Positions 25,801-35,861 of a stretch of 64,000 nucleotides of DNA are shown here, piece by piece. The notes under the pieces are model-generated. The model saw only the letters and a program-made list of their open reading frames with translations, ran no database searches and was not told where the DNA came from. Position numbers and translations under genes: made by a program. Position 1 is the first letter of the stretch. Each line of letters begins with the position of its first letter. Source of the DNA: Helicobacter sp. 11S02596-1 (GTDB lineage Bacteria; Campylobacterota; Campylobacteria; Campylobacterales; Helicobacteraceae). The stretch covers positions 1-64,000 of the forward strand of contig NZ_MLAM01000009.1 of the NCBI RefSeq assembly GCF_002272825.1. The letters are read 5' to 3'.

Positions 25801-27332
25801 TGTTTGAAAATCAATACATAAAACAACGCATCCAAAAAGCCCAAGATTTAAGAGAGGCGGGCAAAAACCCCTACCGCAATGACACAGAAAAATCCATCTC
25901 AAACCTCGCATTTATCCAAAAATTTGACTACCTCAAATCGCTCGAAACCCCCAAAGCACCCGATGAAAAGCACGCCATTGTTGGCAGGGTGAAATTTTTG
26001 CGCTTGATGGGAAAAGCCTGCTTTATCAAAATCGAAGATCAAACCGGCACCTTGCAAGCCTATCTGTCCCAAAATGATTTGGCTGATGATTTTACCCTCA
26101 TCAAAAAAACCCTTGAAGTTGGCGATATTGTCAATGTCTATGGTTATCCTTTCGTTACAAAAACAGGCGAGCTAAGCATTCACGCCCTAAGCTTTAAAAT
26201 CCTTACCAAATCCATTATCCCCTTGCCCGAAAAGTTTCACGGGCTTACCGATATCGAACTCCGATACAGACAGCGCTATGTCGATCTCATTGTCAATCCG
26301 GGTGTCAAAGAAATCTTTGCAATGCGTAGCCGTATCATCGCATATATCAGGAAATTTTTTGAAGAAGAGGGATTTTTGGAAGTCGAAACCCCAATGCTCC
26401 ATCCCATCCCCGGCGGTGCGAATGCCAAGCCATTTATCACCCATCACAATGCCCTTGATGTAGAAAGATACTTAAGGATTGCCCCGGAGCTTTATCTCAA
26501 ACGCCTCATTGTCGGCGGGTTTGAAGCGGTGTTTGAGATCAATAGAAATTTTAGAAACGAAGGGATGGATCACTCGCACAACCCAGAATTTACGATGATT
26601 GAATTTTATTGGGCGTATAAAAATTATCAGGATTTAATCACCTTGACACAAAAATTATTCGCTTATCTTTTAGAAAAGCTCGAACTCCCGACAAAAATCC
26701 AGCACGCAGAACACCAGATTGATTTTGCAGATGTTAAAATCATTCCCTACAAACAAGCCCTCCAAGACATCGGCGGTATAGCAAAAGAAATCATCGAAGA
26801 TACAGACAAACTCAAAGCCTTTCTCCAAAGCCATCACATCAAATTCGACCCGCATATGAGTTATGGCAAGCTTTTGAGCGAAACATTTGATGAATTTGTC
26901 GAACCTAAGCTCATCAACCCGACATTTATCACCCAATACCCCATTGATATTAGCCCACTCGCACGAAGAAATGACACCGACCCAGAGATTGCCGATAGAT
27001 TCGAGCTTTTTATTGGCGGGAAAGAAATCGCCAATGGTTTTAGCGAACTCAATGACCCGCTCGATCAACTCGAACGATTCAAAGCCCAAGTCAAAGCCAA
27101 AGACGCCGGCGATGAAGAAGCCCAATATATGGACGAAGATTTTGTATGGGCTTTGGGCTATGGTATGCCACCTACGGCTGGAGAGGGTATCGGGATTGAT
27201 AGGCTGGTAATGCTTTTGACCAATGCAAAAACCATCAAAGATGTTATCCTCTTCCCTGCGATGAAACCCATCAAGATGGATTACAATAACGCACTCACCC
27301 AAAAAGAAGAAATAACTAAGGAAAAGGAATAA
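25800..27332 (+). CDS. lysS: lysyl-tRNA synthetase, class II
   Basis: 510 residues. N-terminal OB-fold anticodon domain (about 60-150), then the class II catalytic core: motif 1 region [13 protein letters not shown], motif 2 [20 protein letters not shown], motif 3 [12 protein letters not shown]. Charges tRNA-Lys. Length is usual for the family. The ATG overlaps the cvpA stop. Confidence 0.96.
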   Translation: MFENQYIKQRIQKAQDLREAGKNPYRNDTEKSISNLAFIQKFDYLKSLETPKAPDEKHAIVGRVKFLRLMGKACFIKIEDQTGTLQAYLSQNDLADDFTLIKKTLEVGDIVNVYGYPFVTKTGELSIHALSFKILTKSIIPLPEKFHGLTDIELRYRQRYVDLIVNPGVKEIFAMRSRIIAYIRKFFEEEGFLEVETPMLHPIPGGANAKPFITHHNALDVERYLRIAPELYLKRLIVGGFEAVFEINRNFRNEGMDHSHNPEFTMIEFYWAYKNYQDLITLTQKLFAYLLEKLELPTKIQHAEHQIDFADVKIIPYKQALQDIGGIAKEIIEDTDKLKAFLQSHHIKFDPHMSYGKLLSETFDEFVEPKLINPTFITQYPIDISPLARRNDTDPEIADRFELFIGGKEIANGFSELNDPLDQLERFKAQVKAKDAGDEEAQYMDEDFVWALGYGMPPTAGEGIGIDRLVMLLTNAKTIKDVILFPAMKPIKMDYNNALTQKEEITKEKE

Positions 27333-27335
27333 TTT

Positions 27336-28586
27336 ATGCCATACGCTATGCAACACACAGACAAAGAGATTTTTGACATTATCCAAAAAGAACTCCAAAG
27401 ACAAAATGATCACCTCGAAATGATCGCAAGTGAAAACTATACATTCCCTAGCGTGATGGAAGCGATGGGGAGCGTGCTGACAAACAAATATGCGGAGGGC
27501 TATCCGGGAAAACGCTATTATGGGGGTTGTGAATTTGTCGATGAAATCGAAGCCATCGCAATTGAGCGAGCCAAAAAGCTCTTTGGTTGCAATTTTGCCA
27601 ATGTCCAGCCCCATTCAGGTAGCCAAGCCAATGGTGCTGTGTATGCTGCAATGCTAAAACCTTATGACAAAATCTTAGGGATGGATCTCAGCCACGGCGG
27701 GCATTTGACCCACGGCGCCAAGGTGAGCGTAACCGGACAAACCTATCAGAGTTTTTTCTACGGCGTCGAGCTTGATGGCAGGATAAATTACCAAAAAGTC
27801 GAAGAATACGCCCAAGTCATCAAACCCAAACTCATCGTATGCGGATTTTCTGCCTACACCCGTGAGCTTGATTTCAAAAAATTCCGAGAAATCGCTGATA
27901 ACATCGGAGCAATACTGATGGGCGACATCGCCCATATTGCCGGGCTTGTTGTCGCTGGGGAATACCCCAACCCATTCCCGCATTGCCATATCGTTACCAC
28001 CACCACCCACAAAACGCTCCGTGGTCCTCGGGGCGGGATGATACTTACCAACGATGAAGAAATCGCCCAAAAAATAAATAAAGCCGTATTTCCCGGGTTG
28101 CAGGGCGGTCCATTGATGCACGTTATCGCCGGAAAAGCCATCGGCTTTGGCGAAAATCTCAAACCCGAATGGAAAGATTACGCCAAACAAATCAAAGCAA
28201 ATATCAAAAAAATGGCGAGCGTATTGGTCAATCGGGGATATGATCTTGTCAGTGGGGGCAGTGATAACCATCTGATTTTGATGAGCTTCCTCCAAAAGCC
28301 TTTCAGTGGCAAGGACGCCGATATTGCCCTAGGTAATGCCGGAATCACCGTGAATAAAAACACCGTTCCGGGCGAACATCGCAGTCCTTTTGTTACCAGT
28401 GGGATTCGCTTGGGTTCTCCAGCACTCACCGCTAGAGGGATGAAAGAAACTGAATTTGAATGGATAGGCAATAAAATCGCAGATATTCTTGATGACATCA
28501 ACAATACGTCATTGCAAGAGCGCATAAAAGAAGAAATCAGGCAAATGACAAAAGGATTTCAAGCTTATGATAAAGCTATTTTTTAG
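27336..28586 (+). CDS. glyA: serine hydroxymethyltransferase
   Basis: 416 residues. PLP enzyme that interconverts serine and glycine with tetrahydrofolate. The PLP lysine is in [14 protein letters not shown] (near residue 225). N-terminal landmarks are [17 protein letters not shown] and [13 protein letters not shown]. Full length, 3 bases after lysS. Confidence 0.97.
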   Translation: MPYAMQHTDKEIFDIIQKELQRQNDHLEMIASENYTFPSVMEAMGSVLTNKYAEGYPGKRYYGGCEFVDEIEAIAIERAKKLFGCNFANVQPHSGSQANGAVYAAMLKPYDKILGMDLSHGGHLTHGAKVSVTGQTYQSFFYGVELDGRINYQKVEEYAQVIKPKLIVCGFSAYTRELDFKKFREIADNIGAILMGDIAHIAGLVVAGEYPNPFPHCHIVTTTTHKTLRGPRGGMILTNDEEIAQKINKAVFPGLQGGPLMHVIAGKAIGFGENLKPEWKDYAKQIKANIKKMASVLVNRGYDLVSGGSDNHLILMSFLQKPFSGKDADIALGNAGITVNKNTVPGEHRSPFVTSGIRLGSPALTARGMKETEFEWIGNKIADILDDINNTSLQERIKEEIRQMTKGFQAYDKAIF

Positions 28587-28594
28587 GTGTTGTA

Positions 28595-29137
28595 ATGACT
28601 GAAATGGATCTAAAACTCATCAAAATGAATACCGCTTGCTACTACCAAAAGAAAGCTGGAATCGGCAAAAGAGTGCTACATATGGGAAAAACATTTTTTG
28701 ATAAATTCGAGAGAGTCGATGCAATGCTTACAAACGCTTTGATCCAAAAACATCTCCGAAAAGAAATCACCCTTGCGCATTCTTTGATACTAAGGGGAAA
28801 TAAAGTCGAAAATATCGTTTTTGACTACAACGGCAGGCATACCGATAAATTCTATCACAAAGCCCAGCTAATGCTAAGAGAAGAGGGATTTATCAATTTC
28901 ACAGCCTATGAGTCCAAAACCCCCGGACATCTCCATCTCTATATCCACAAAGGGCATACAGAAATCGGGGAAGGAAAAAGACTTGCTAGAATGCTTTCGA
29001 TGAAACTCGCCCAATCGCTTCCAACAGAATGGCGCGTGTTCCCCAATGATGAAATGCCTTTAGATTTTAATATATTGGTCCTGCCATATGAAGTGTATGC
29101 AAAAGAACGCGGCGCCTCTTGGGCTAGACATCTTTAA
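28595..29137 (+). CDS. DUF1882 family protein
   Basis: 180 residues, basic, soluble. It matches in size, content and position the conserved Campylobacterota protein found after glyA in H. pylori (HP0184 by memory). There is a conserved-looking core around [19 protein letters not shown] and [19 protein letters not shown], whose several His residues could suggest an enzyme or nucleic-acid role, but this is not established. Eight bases separate it from glyA. Confidence 0.78.
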   Translation: MTEMDLKLIKMNTACYYQKKAGIGKRVLHMGKTFFDKFERVDAMLTNALIQKHLRKEITLAHSLILRGNKVENIVFDYNGRHTDKFYHKAQLMLREEGFINFTAYESKTPGHLHLYIHKGHTEIGEGKRLARMLSMKLAQSLPTEWRVFPNDEMPLDFNILVLPYEVYAKERGASWARHL

Positions 29138-29157
29138 TTTACCATAAGGAGTAAAAA

Positions 29158-30003
29158 ATGGAAGAACAAAAAGACTTAAATAAAATTTTATTAGGCGATG
29201 ATAACGACAACCAGCCCTCAAAAGCTAAAAAAGTCATCTTGACAATCATCATCGCTATTGTCATTATCTTGGTGGCATTGGTAGTGGTCTGGAAGTTTAA
29301 TCAAAAAGAAACCCCCAAAGAAGAGGCGATAAATACAGATACTTCGATTCAAAAAATGGATGCCGTGCAGGGCAACAATACCAACGATGTTTTCGACAAT
29401 AACGATGATTTTGAAAATATGTCTATTGATGATATGTCCAAAACAGAAGAAGAAAACAAATTCGATAAAATCGTTCAAGACATCAAAGAAAAGCAACTTG
29501 CCAAAAGCCAAGAAGCTTCACAAAATAGCCCTGATGAGATAAAACCTGAACCCAAAGAAGAAAAACCCACGCCAGCACCCCAAGCCCAAAACAACACGCC
29601 AGACCCTCAATTGAAAGCTATGGAATCCATCCAAGAAAATAAAAAGCCCGCAAAAGAGACCAAGCCTCTCGCTTTAAAACCCAAAGAAGAGAAAAAAGTT
29701 CAAGAAAAAAGCGTCCAAAAACCCAAACCGCAACCCGCTACGCCCAAACCCACCAATGCCAAAAATGGCTCTGTCGCTTCACCTGGGCATTATCTACAAA
29801 TCGGGGCATTCACCAAAACCCCCAACAAAGAATTTCTAGACAAAATCAGCAAATACCCCTACCGCATACAAAAATCCACCATCAATGGGCAAAGTGTTAC
29901 CAAATATCTCATCGGACCTTATCAATCCCGAACAGACGCCAATCGCGACATTTTAAAGATCACAACCGAAATGGGCAAACCGATGTATCTACAAGTCAAA
30001 TAA
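29158..30003 (+). CDS. SPOR-domain membrane protein
   Basis: 281 residues. Short cytoplasmic start, one membrane span at about 24-44, a long Pro/Lys/Glu-rich periplasmic linker (about 50-200) and a C-terminal SPOR domain (about 207-281, GHYLQIGAFTKTPN ... KYLIGPYQSRTDA). SPOR domains bind peptidoglycan stripped of stem peptides at division sites, so a cell-division or wall role is expected. AAGGAG stands 6 bases upstream of the ATG. It is the last gene before the repeat island. Confidence 0.88.
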   Translation: MEEQKDLNKILLGDDNDNQPSKAKKVILTIIIAIVIILVALVVVWKFNQKETPKEEAINTDTSIQKMDAVQGNNTNDVFDNNDDFENMSIDDMSKTEEENKFDKIVQDIKEKQLAKSQEASQNSPDEIKPEPKEEKPTPAPQAQNNTPDPQLKAMESIQENKKPAKETKPLALKPKEEKKVQEKSVQKPKPQPATPKPTNAKNGSVASPGHYLQIGAFTKTPNKEFLDKISKYPYRIQKSTINGQSVTKYLIGPYQSRTDANRDILKITTEMGKPMYLQVK

Positions 30004-30021
30004 AGCATTATTTTCCTTTTA

Positions 30022-30091
30022 TTTTTATCGGTTCGCTTTGGGCGAACCTCAAGACCGCTTTTTGGAGGCAAAGCCTCGCTTCATTTCTAAA
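30022..30091 (-). repeat. two-hairpin repeat unit, reverse copy
   Basis: Read on the minus strand: CTTTAGAAATGAAG, hairpin 1 GAGGC/GCCTC (30065-30069 with 30073-30077), linker AAAGCGGTCTTGA, hairpin 2 GGTTCGC/GCGAACC (30030-30036 with 30042-30048), then GATAAAA. Both stems differ from other copies yet pair perfectly. Confidence 0.75.
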
Positions 30092-30184
30092 GGCTTACGC
30101 CTGTAAGCTTTTCTAATGCTTTAAACTTTTTAATCGCAAAAGAAATTTCACCCGCCCGCCCGTTGTTTATCCCACCCCTAACCT

Positions 30185-30271
30185 GCCGTCCGCTATGCCC
30201 TTGCGGGCATATACACATTGTTGTGTGAGGCTAGTGAAACCAAGCAGTTGGCTCTAGCTTTTCGCCTCTCC
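30185..30271 (+). repeat. 87-bp nested repeat unit, copy 1
   Basis: Starts GCCGT, contains the hairpin TATGCCC/GGGCATA, a second small hairpin (ACA.../...TGT), GAGGCTAG, CCAAGCAGTTGG, and ends CGCCTCTCC. The copy at 55792-55878 has the same length and about 83% identity by eye. It interrupts the block that is uninterrupted at 56203-56382. Confidence 0.7.
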
Positions 30272-30377
30272 CCCAATTAACCCACGAAAAGAATAAGTCT
30301 CCGCTCCTTTTCGGCAGGACATTTAAACGATGGGCGAGGAAGTCGCTTGCTTGTGTCCTTTAGGAACAGGAGGAGCA

Positions 30378-30407
30378 TTAAAAAAGATAACTACTTATCT
30401 TTTTTAA
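30378..30407. terminator. 13-bp perfect hairpin with A/T arms
   Basis: TTAAAAAAGATAA, loop CTAC, TTATCTTTTTTAA, framed by GGAG and CTCC. The T run within the arm on either strand makes a bidirectional terminator possible between convergent operons. It may instead belong to the repeat array. Confidence 0.45.
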
Positions 30408-30435
30408 CTCCGCACGGCGATGGTCCTATGCGACT

Positions 30436-30520
30436 TTTAGGAGCATACCGGACCCCAAACCTTAATCTACTCGCCCGAAGTGGTCTTCAGATTCACAATG
30501 TGAATTGATTGGAAAATAAT
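30436..30520 (+). repeat. two-hairpin repeat unit, forward copy with degenerate hairpin 1
   Basis: TTTAGGAGCA near 30436, linker AAGTGGTCTTCAG, hairpin 2 ATTCAC/GTGAAT (30491-30496 with 30500-30505), then TGATTGGAAAATAAT. The space for hairpin 1 holds longer DNA without a clear stem. Confidence 0.65.
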
Positions 30521-30835
30521 AAAACAAAATCGGCGGCTACACTACTGCAACCTTGTTTCCGATTTTTCACAGCACACAAGCACGACAAAGAAAGCAGTTT
30601 CAGGATTTCAAACCTTAGATGGTTTTTAAATCTTATCCACCTACAAACCCAGCCCGCTACGCCCTGTCATCTGGAATTACTAAGGGGGCGGGTCAGGGTT
30701 TGGGGGAGTTTGAGGGGGATAAGGGGCGGACTTCGCAATTTAAGCCCCTTGTCCCCCTCAAGGGAAAACAAAACTAGGGATTTTTTAATTCACCTTTAAG
30801 CTCTCTACCTTAAAAAGCGTAAGCCTTTATCATTT

Positions 30836-30909
30836 TTACTCAATTCGGTTTAAAAAACTGAATCTGAAGACCACTCCGCAGAGTAAAACTCTGCTTCGTT
30901 CCTAAAGTA
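30836..30909 (-). repeat. two-hairpin repeat unit, reverse copy
   Basis: Minus-strand order: ACTTTAGGAACGAA, hairpin 1 GCAGAGT/ACTCTGC (30878-30884 with 30888-30894), linker GGAGTGGTCTTCAG, hairpin 2 ATTCAGTTT/AAACCGAAT (30843-30851 with 30855-30863, one G-T pair), TGAGTAAAAA. Confidence 0.75.
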
Positions 30910-31145
30910 ATCATCTCACACCCAGCCAAAGGGTGTGCGTTTGAGATAAGTTTCTAAGGTGTTAAATCCAAAGCTATCTCAAACCCAGCCCGCTACGCCC
31001 TGTTATCTTATCTGCTAAGGGTTAAGGAGAATTTTTCCCACCCGTATAGAGCCACCCACTCATTAAGACAGAGGGTCTCTAGCCAAAAAACTGCTTGAGT
31101 ATGATATCACGGCGATTGTCTTATGTTTTGGAACACTAAATCCAA

Positions 31146-31553
31146 TCAAGGTTTTTTAGAGATTTTAGCTAATGTATCAAGCACGCCATTGATGAATTTG
31201 GGCGCATTATCCCCGCCATAGATCTTACCAAGCTCGACAGCTTCATTGATGATGACAGGCGAATCGGTCTGGGTGAATTTGATCTCATAAGCGCCCAAAC
31301 GCAAAATCGCCCGCTCCATATCGCCAAGCCTCTCAAAATCCCAGTCTTTCAGATGGGTCTTGATAGCCTTATCCAGCTCATCAAGATTTTGTAGCGTGCC
31401 CTCAAAAAGTGCTAGGGCAAATTCTTGTTGTTTGTTTTTGATTTTTTTTTCTTCTAGGATATTTTTGGCAAAATCTTTGATCTTAGCATTCCCACTCCCA
31501 TAGGCATACAACAACCCCGCCACCGCTTCTCTTGCCTGTGTTCTCGTTGCCAT
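31146..31553 (-). CDS. nusB: transcription antitermination factor NusB
   Basis: 135 residues from the ATG at 31553, which directly follows the ribH stop. All-helical NusB fold: ATRTQAREAVAGLLYAYGSG at the start, then ERAILRLGAYEI and VIINEAVELGKIYGG, the family signature region. Acts with NusE (S10) at boxA in rRNA transcription. Last gene of the run carbonic anhydrase, kdsA, ribH, nusB. Confidence 0.94.
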   Translation of the reverse strand: MATRTQAREAVAGLLYAYGSGNAKIKDFAKNILEEKKIKNKQQEFALALFEGTLQNLDELDKAIKTHLKDWDFERLGDMERAILRLGAYEIKFTQTDSPVIINEAVELGKIYGGDNAPKFINGVLDTLAKISKKP

Positions 31554-31554
31554 A

Positions 31555-32022
31555 TCACGCCAGCTGTTTATAGAGATTGATAAGCTCGATAAGCGCACTC
31601 ATCGCCTCAAAGCCTTTATTCCCTGCCTTGCTCCCTGCCCGCTCAATAGCTTGCTCAATGCTATCAGTAGTCAAAACACCAAAACTCACCGGCGTGGTGT
31701 ATTTGAGTGTCGTATTGGCAATGCCTTTGGTCGCCTCCGCACTCACATAATCAAAATGTGGTGTTCCCCCTCGGATAATCGCTCCGAGCGTGCAAATCCC
31801 TTGATATTTGCCACTATCAAGCAATCTATCGAGGACAAAAGGCAATTCATAAGCCCCCGGGACCAAAATCAAATCAAGTTTTTTCTCATCACCATTGTGG
31901 CGCAAAAAACAATCCTTTGCCCCCTCTACAAGCCGATCGGTGATGATATGATTAAACCTAGAAGCGATAATAGCGACGCGTTCAGCACCGCTTAAGCCGA
32001 TATTGCCTTCGATAATATTCAT
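31555..32022 (-). CDS. ribH: 6,7-dimethyl-8-ribityllumazine synthase
   Basis: 155 residues. Penultimate step of riboflavin synthesis. Family features: [45 protein letters not shown] with the catalytic His, and [17 protein letters not shown]. Full length. Overlaps kdsA by 4 bases. Confidence 0.96.
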   Translation of the reverse strand: MNIIEGNIGLSGAERVAIIASRFNHIITDRLVEGAKDCFLRHNGDEKKLDLILVPGAYELPFVLDRLLDSGKYQGICTLGAIIRGGTPHFDYVSAEATKGIANTTLKYTTPVSFGVLTTDSIEQAIERAGSKAGNKGFEAMSALIELINLYKQLA

Positions 32023-32825
32023 TTTAAAACTCCTTGTATATCCAAAATTTGATTCACCAATGCGCCTAATTTATCTGTAGGCACCATATTGGGGCCATCG
32101 CTGAGGGCGTTTTTTGGATCAAGATGTGTCTCCATAAAAAACCCATCCACACCCACAGCTGCAGCTGCTTTGGCAAGATAAGGCACAAATGAGCTATCCC
32201 CCCCGCTTTTGCCCCCCGCACCCCCGGGCATCTGCACGCTATGGGTCGCATCAAAAATCACCGGGGCAAACGCACGCATTATCACCAAGCCCCGCATATC
32301 CACGACCAGATTACCATAGCCAAAGCTAGAACCCCGCTCACAAAGCCAAACACCAAACTTCTTCGCCTCATCATAGGTTGCCTTATCCCCGCCACGTGTC
32401 TGAATGGCTTTGAGGACAGAATACTTCATATCCGCAGGATTCATAAACTGCCCCTTTTTGATATTGACAATCTTGTCGGTTTTGGCAACTGCGACAATCA
32501 AATCGGTCTGCCGACACAAAAACGCTGGTATCTGGATAATATCTGCGACTTCTGCAATCGCTCCAGCTTGGTGGCTCTCGTGAATATCGGTGATGATTTT
32601 ATAGCCAAATTCGCTTTTGATTTTTGCTAACATCTCCAAGCCCTCTTTGAGTCCGGGACCTCGGTAGCTCTCCAAACTCGTTCGATTGGCTTTGTCAAAA
32701 CTCGCCTTAAAATAAAACTCCAGTCGTGCGTCATCTGCAAACGGCTTGAGTTCTAAGGCTGTAGCATAAAGATTTTCATAGCTTTCGATCACACAAGGCC
32801 CGCTTAAAAGTATGGTTTTTTTCAT
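32019..32825 (-). CDS. kdsA: 3-deoxy-D-manno-octulosonate 8-phosphate synthase
   Basis: 268 residues, TIM barrel joining arabinose 5-phosphate and PEP to make KDO-8-P for lipopolysaccharide. Visible: SGPCVIES at the N-terminus, [12 protein letters not shown], and [11 protein letters not shown] near the end. A Cys in [10 protein letters not shown] and the HxxH-like pieces would be checked to tell metal-dependent from metal-independent forms. Overlaps both neighbours by 4 bases. Confidence 0.95.
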   Translation of the reverse strand: MKKTILLSGPCVIESYENLYATALELKPFADDARLEFYFKASFDKANRTSLESYRGPGLKEGLEMLAKIKSEFGYKIITDIHESHQAGAIAEVADIIQIPAFLCRQTDLIVAVAKTDKIVNIKKGQFMNPADMKYSVLKAIQTRGGDKATYDEAKKFGVWLCERGSSFGYGNLVVDMRGLVIMRAFAPVIFDATHSVQMPGGAGGKSGGDSSFVPYLAKAAAAVGVDGFFMETHLDPKNALSDGPNMVPTDKLGALVNQILDIQGVLK

Positions 32826-33472
32826 TGTTTTTTCTCTTTGTTGATGGGTTTAAATTCACGGGTGATCATATTATAGTTGAGAATTTCACCCGTTTCGATG
32901 ATGTAATACCAGCCATAAATATTGAGTTCCCCCCTATCAAATCGCTCCTCGACAAAAGGATAGGTCATCAGATTTTCAAGCTGTTGTTCGATATTGATTT
33001 GTTCAGTGAGCCAAATGCGTTTGGATTTGCTCGTTGGCTTGAGGGCTTCGACCTTTTTTTTCACCGGCTCCAAAAGTTCAATCCATTTTTTTACATAGGG
33101 GGCATTTTCTAGCTTTTCGCTCGGCTCATAGATAGCACTGCAAGCCCCGCAGTTGCTATGCCCACAAATGATGATGTTTTTGATACCCAAGATATTGAGG
33201 GCGTATTCAATCGAAGCGGTGGTGGCGAGATAACCCGAACGCATTATATTGTCGTTTTCTTTGTAGGGCGGGATGATATTACCCATATTTCGCACCACAA
33301 ACAAATCCCCGGGCAAGGTATTAGTAATGAGATTAGGCACGACACGAGAATCCACACACGAGATAAATAATGTATGGGGTTCTTGGCGCACTTTGAGGCT
33401 TTCATAGAGGTCTTTATATTTGATATAATCGTCTTCTTGAAATTTCAACGCCCCGTCAAACAATTCTCTCAA
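32822..33472 (-). CDS. beta-class carbonic anhydrase
   Basis: 216 residues. Zinc ligands C39 (in SCVDSRV, with the D41/R43 dyad), H105 and C108 (in GHSNCGAC). Beta carbonic anhydrase interconverts CO2 and bicarbonate; in Helicobacter it aids pH and CO2 balance. The start is TTG at 33472 with AAGG 8 bases upstream. First gene of the operon with kdsA, ribH and nusB, the same order as at the start of the H. pylori numbering. Confidence 0.92.
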   Translation of the reverse strand: MRELFDGALKFQEDDYIKYKDLYESLKVRQEPHTLFISCVDSRVVPNLITNTLPGDLFVVRNMGNIIPPYKENDNIMRSGYLATTASIEYALNILGIKNIIICGHSNCGACSAIYEPSEKLENAPYVKKWIELLEPVKKKVEALKPTSKSKRIWLTEQINIEQQLENLMTYPFVEERFDRGELNIYGWYYIIETGEILNYNMITREFKPINKEKKQ

Positions 33473-33575
33473 ATCTCTTGCCTTTCTATAAAACTCTCTA
33501 ACAAAAGCCTCGCCCCAAAAAATTTATGATGTAAAATCTCAATGATAAGTCTTGAATTATACCAAAGTAATAGCA

Positions 33576-33581
33576 TATAAT
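33576..33581 (+). promoter_or_regulatory. probable -10 element of dedA-pyrF-panC
   Basis: TATAAT 46 bases before the dedA start in the divergent gap with the carbonic anhydrase gene. No convincing -35. Confidence 0.45.
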
Positions 33582-33626
33582 AACAAATTCGTATTCGCCA
33601 AAAATCTAAATATCTAAAGGATAGAT

Positions 33627-34292
33627 TTGTCAGAAATCATTCATTTTATCGTTGAAACTATAGGGAGCTTGGGGTATGTAGGTATCTTTTTGATGATGTT
33701 TTTGGAATCGAGTTTTTTTCCTTTTCCCTCTGAAGTGGTGATGATACCGGCTGGTTATTTGGCATATCAAGGACAGATGGATATCACTATCGCTATTTTG
33801 ATGGGGATTTTAGGGAGTTTAGCGGGGGCATTGTTTAATTATTATCTCGCCTTAAAATTTGGCAGGAGCTTTATCATTGCCTATGGAAAGTATTTCTTTT
33901 TCTCTCCAAATTCGATGAAAAAAATGGAAGATTATTTCAAAAAACACGGCGAAATCTCCACATTTTTAGGCAGGCTCATCCCAGCAGTGAGGCAATATAT
34001 CTCTTTGCCTGCCGGGCTTGCAAAGATGAATCTAGTCAAATTCTGTGCCTACAGCGCCGCAGGAGCGGGTATCTGGGTGGGTATCTTGGCGGTTTTTGGC
34101 TACTATATAGGAGTATGGCTAGGCGATGGGATCAATACCCAAGAAATCATCGATACATTCACCGCAAAATCTGCTAATCCCGATGAAATCAGTATCAAAT
34201 CTTATTTGCATTATATTGTGCTTATCACGCTTGGGTGCGTGTTTGTGAGTGCATTAGCCTATATCTTATACCAAAAACGAAAAAGGAAATGA
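33627..34292 (+). CDS. DedA family membrane protein
   Basis: 221 residues with four to five membrane spans. DedA/VTT hallmarks: [21 protein letters not shown] is spread over residues 16-36, then GxxxG-type turns and the conserved Arg in [18 protein letters not shown]. Proteins of this family scramble or flip polyprenyl phosphate and phospholipids. The start is TTG with AAAGGAT upstream. The pyrF ATG follows the stop immediately. Confidence 0.88.
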   Translation: MSEIIHFIVETIGSLGYVGIFLMMFLESSFFPFPSEVVMIPAGYLAYQGQMDITIAILMGILGSLAGALFNYYLALKFGRSFIIAYGKYFFFSPNSMKKMEDYFKKHGEISTFLGRLIPAVRQYISLPAGLAKMNLVKFCAYSAAGAGIWVGILAVFGYYIGVWLGDGINTQEIIDTFTAKSANPDEISIKSYLHYIVLITLGCVFVSALAYILYQKRKRK

Positions 34293-35009
34293 ATGCAACT
34301 CTGTATTGCCCTAGACCTTGAAGAAAAGTCGAAAAATCTCGCACTCCTTGCAACCCTAAAGGGGCTAGACATATGGGTAAAAGTGGGCTTGCGTTCCTAT
34401 ATTCGGGATGGGGTTAGCTTCATAAAAGAAATCAAAACCATCGATACAAATTTCAAAATTTTTTTGGATCTCAAACTCTATGATATCCCCAATACAATGG
34501 CAGACGCAGCGTTTGAATGCGCAAAAATTGGCATTGATATGCTTACCTTACACACCAGCAGTGGCAAAGTGGCAATGCAAAGCGTGATGGAGCGCCTAAG
34601 CGCTTGCCCCAAGCGCCCTTTGGTATTTGGAGTGAGTGCGCTCACTAGCTTTGATTCAGAAGGTTTTGAAGCCATCTATAACGCCCCTTTAGAAAAACAC
34701 GCCACGTTTTTAGCAACACTAGGGTATCAAAGTGGCATTGATGGGGCAGTGTGTTCGGTTTATGAAAGCCAAGCTATCAAGCAAGCAACCCATCCGGGAT
34801 TTCTCACCCTCACCCCAGCGATCCGCCCATTTAACGAAGACAAAAATGATCAAAAACGCACCGCAGACCTCACGCAGGCAAAAAATGCCCTAGCAGATTT
34901 TATTGTCATTGGCAGACCCATCTATCAAAGCAAAGACCCCCTTAGCGTGGTAAAAAAAATCCTTCACACCATAGAAGCCACCCATCATATGCAAGGACCA
35001 ACAGCGTGA
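34293..35009 (+). CDS. pyrF: orotidine 5'-phosphate decarboxylase
   Basis: 238 residues. Last step of UMP synthesis. The catalytic Lys/Asp set is in FLDLKLYDIPNT, and the phosphate-binding GRPIYQS is near the end. Directly after dedA and overlapping panC by 4 bases. Confidence 0.94.
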   Translation: MQLCIALDLEEKSKNLALLATLKGLDIWVKVGLRSYIRDGVSFIKEIKTIDTNFKIFLDLKLYDIPNTMADAAFECAKIGIDMLTLHTSSGKVAMQSVMERLSACPKRPLVFGVSALTSFDSEGFEAIYNAPLEKHATFLATLGYQSGIDGAVCSVYESQAIKQATHPGFLTLTPAIRPFNEDKNDQKRTADLTQAKNALADFIVIGRPIYQSKDPLSVVKKILHTIEATHHMQGPTA

Positions 35010-35854
35010 AAACCCTCCTCATCAGCAATATTGCCGACCTCATTGCCTATCAAAAAAATCTCCAAGAAACCCTAGAGAAAGACACACGTATCGGGCTTGT
35101 CCCGACGATGGGGGCTTTGCACGCTGGGCATTTGAGCTTGGTCCGCACCTCCAAGCAACAAAATACGATTACTATCGTTTCGATTTTTGTTAATCCCACA
35201 CAATTTGGACCTAATGAAGATTTCAAGCAATACCCCAGAGATTTGCAAAAGGATTTATCACTTTGTGAGGAAACGGGCGTGGATGTCGTATTTGCCCCCC
35301 AAGTTGCTACTATGTATCCCCAACGGGATACCATCTGTCTGAATCCCCCAAAAAATATGGGCTATGTTTATGAGGGATTTGTCCGTGAGGGGCATTTTAA
35401 CGGCGTGCTTGCCATCGTGCTCAAGCTTTTTAATCTCATCAAGCCCCATCGGGCGTATTTTGGGCAAAAAGACGCCCAGCAACTCCTTATCATCAAGCGA
35501 TTAGTTCAAGAGTTTTTTCTCCCTATTGAGATCATCGCTTGCCCCACGCAAAGAGATACCGATGGGCTGGCGTTGAGTTCAAGAAATATCTATCTCTCCA
35601 GCGAAGAAAGAAAAAACGCCCGCAAAATCCCCCAAGCACTCCAAACCATCGCCAAAGCCATTGAAATGGGCGAAACCAAAAGCGCTCCATTGCTCCAAAT
35701 GGGCAAAAAAGCTCTTGAGGGCATTGAATGCGAATACCTTGCTATCTGTGATTACGAACTCGCACCGCTTGAAAATATCCAAAAAAATGCCAGCCTCGTG
35801 CTTTTAGCAGCAAAAATTGGCAAAACACGCCTGATCGACAATCTATGGGTATGA
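35006..35854 (+). CDS. panC: pantothenate synthetase
   Basis: 282 residues. Joins pantoate and beta-alanine with ATP. Class I synthetase-like motifs: VPTMGALHAGHLSLV (HxGH), VNPTQFGPNEDF, FGQKDAQQLLIIKRLV, and GLALSSRNIYLS. The start is GTG at 35006 with AAGGA upstream, overlapping the pyrF stop. Confidence 0.95.
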   Translation: MKTLLISNIADLIAYQKNLQETLEKDTRIGLVPTMGALHAGHLSLVRTSKQQNTITIVSIFVNPTQFGPNEDFKQYPRDLQKDLSLCEETGVDVVFAPQVATMYPQRDTICLNPPKNMGYVYEGFVREGHFNGVLAIVLKLFNLIKPHRAYFGQKDAQQLLIIKRLVQEFFLPIEIIACPTQRDTDGLALSSRNIYLSSEERKNARKIPQALQTIAKAIEMGETKSAPLLQMGKKALEGIECEYLAICDYELAPLENIQKNASLVLLAAKIGKTRLIDNLWV

Positions 35855-35861
35855 AAACAAA

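Larger units (their letters stand above)
30004..31145. repeat. repeat island 1, gene-free, between convergent genes
   Basis: About 1.1 kb without a credible gene between the SPOR gene (+) and nusB (-). It contains three copies of the two-hairpin unit (one forward, two reverse), an 87-bp unit (30185-30271), a long block (about 30091-30360) that recurs inverted at 56203-56382, another (about 30596-30775) that recurs inverted at 55757-56010, and a 13-bp perfect hairpin. A 96-codon frame at 30509-30799 crosses repeat blocks and has no other support. About 31000-31145 holds nothing I can name. Confidence 0.8.

Noticed and set aside
26670-27614. 314-codon open frame antisense to lysS and glyA
   Set aside because: Covers two well-supported genes on the other strand; Phe/Cys-rich product with no recognisable domain; typical shadow frame.
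30509-30799. 96-codon open frame in repeat island 1
   Set aside because: It crosses several repeat blocks, has no SD site of note, and its amino-acid make-up follows the palindromes; the same DNA in the other island is not open in this frame.
31120-31145. Sigma-54 promoter near TTGGAACACTAAATCC
   Set aside because: The -24 half is fair but the -12 GC element is absent, and it points away from any gene start.
32080-32235. C5 to C7 runs in kdsA
   Set aside because: Short, separate, and coding for conserved residues of KdsA; not of slippage length.
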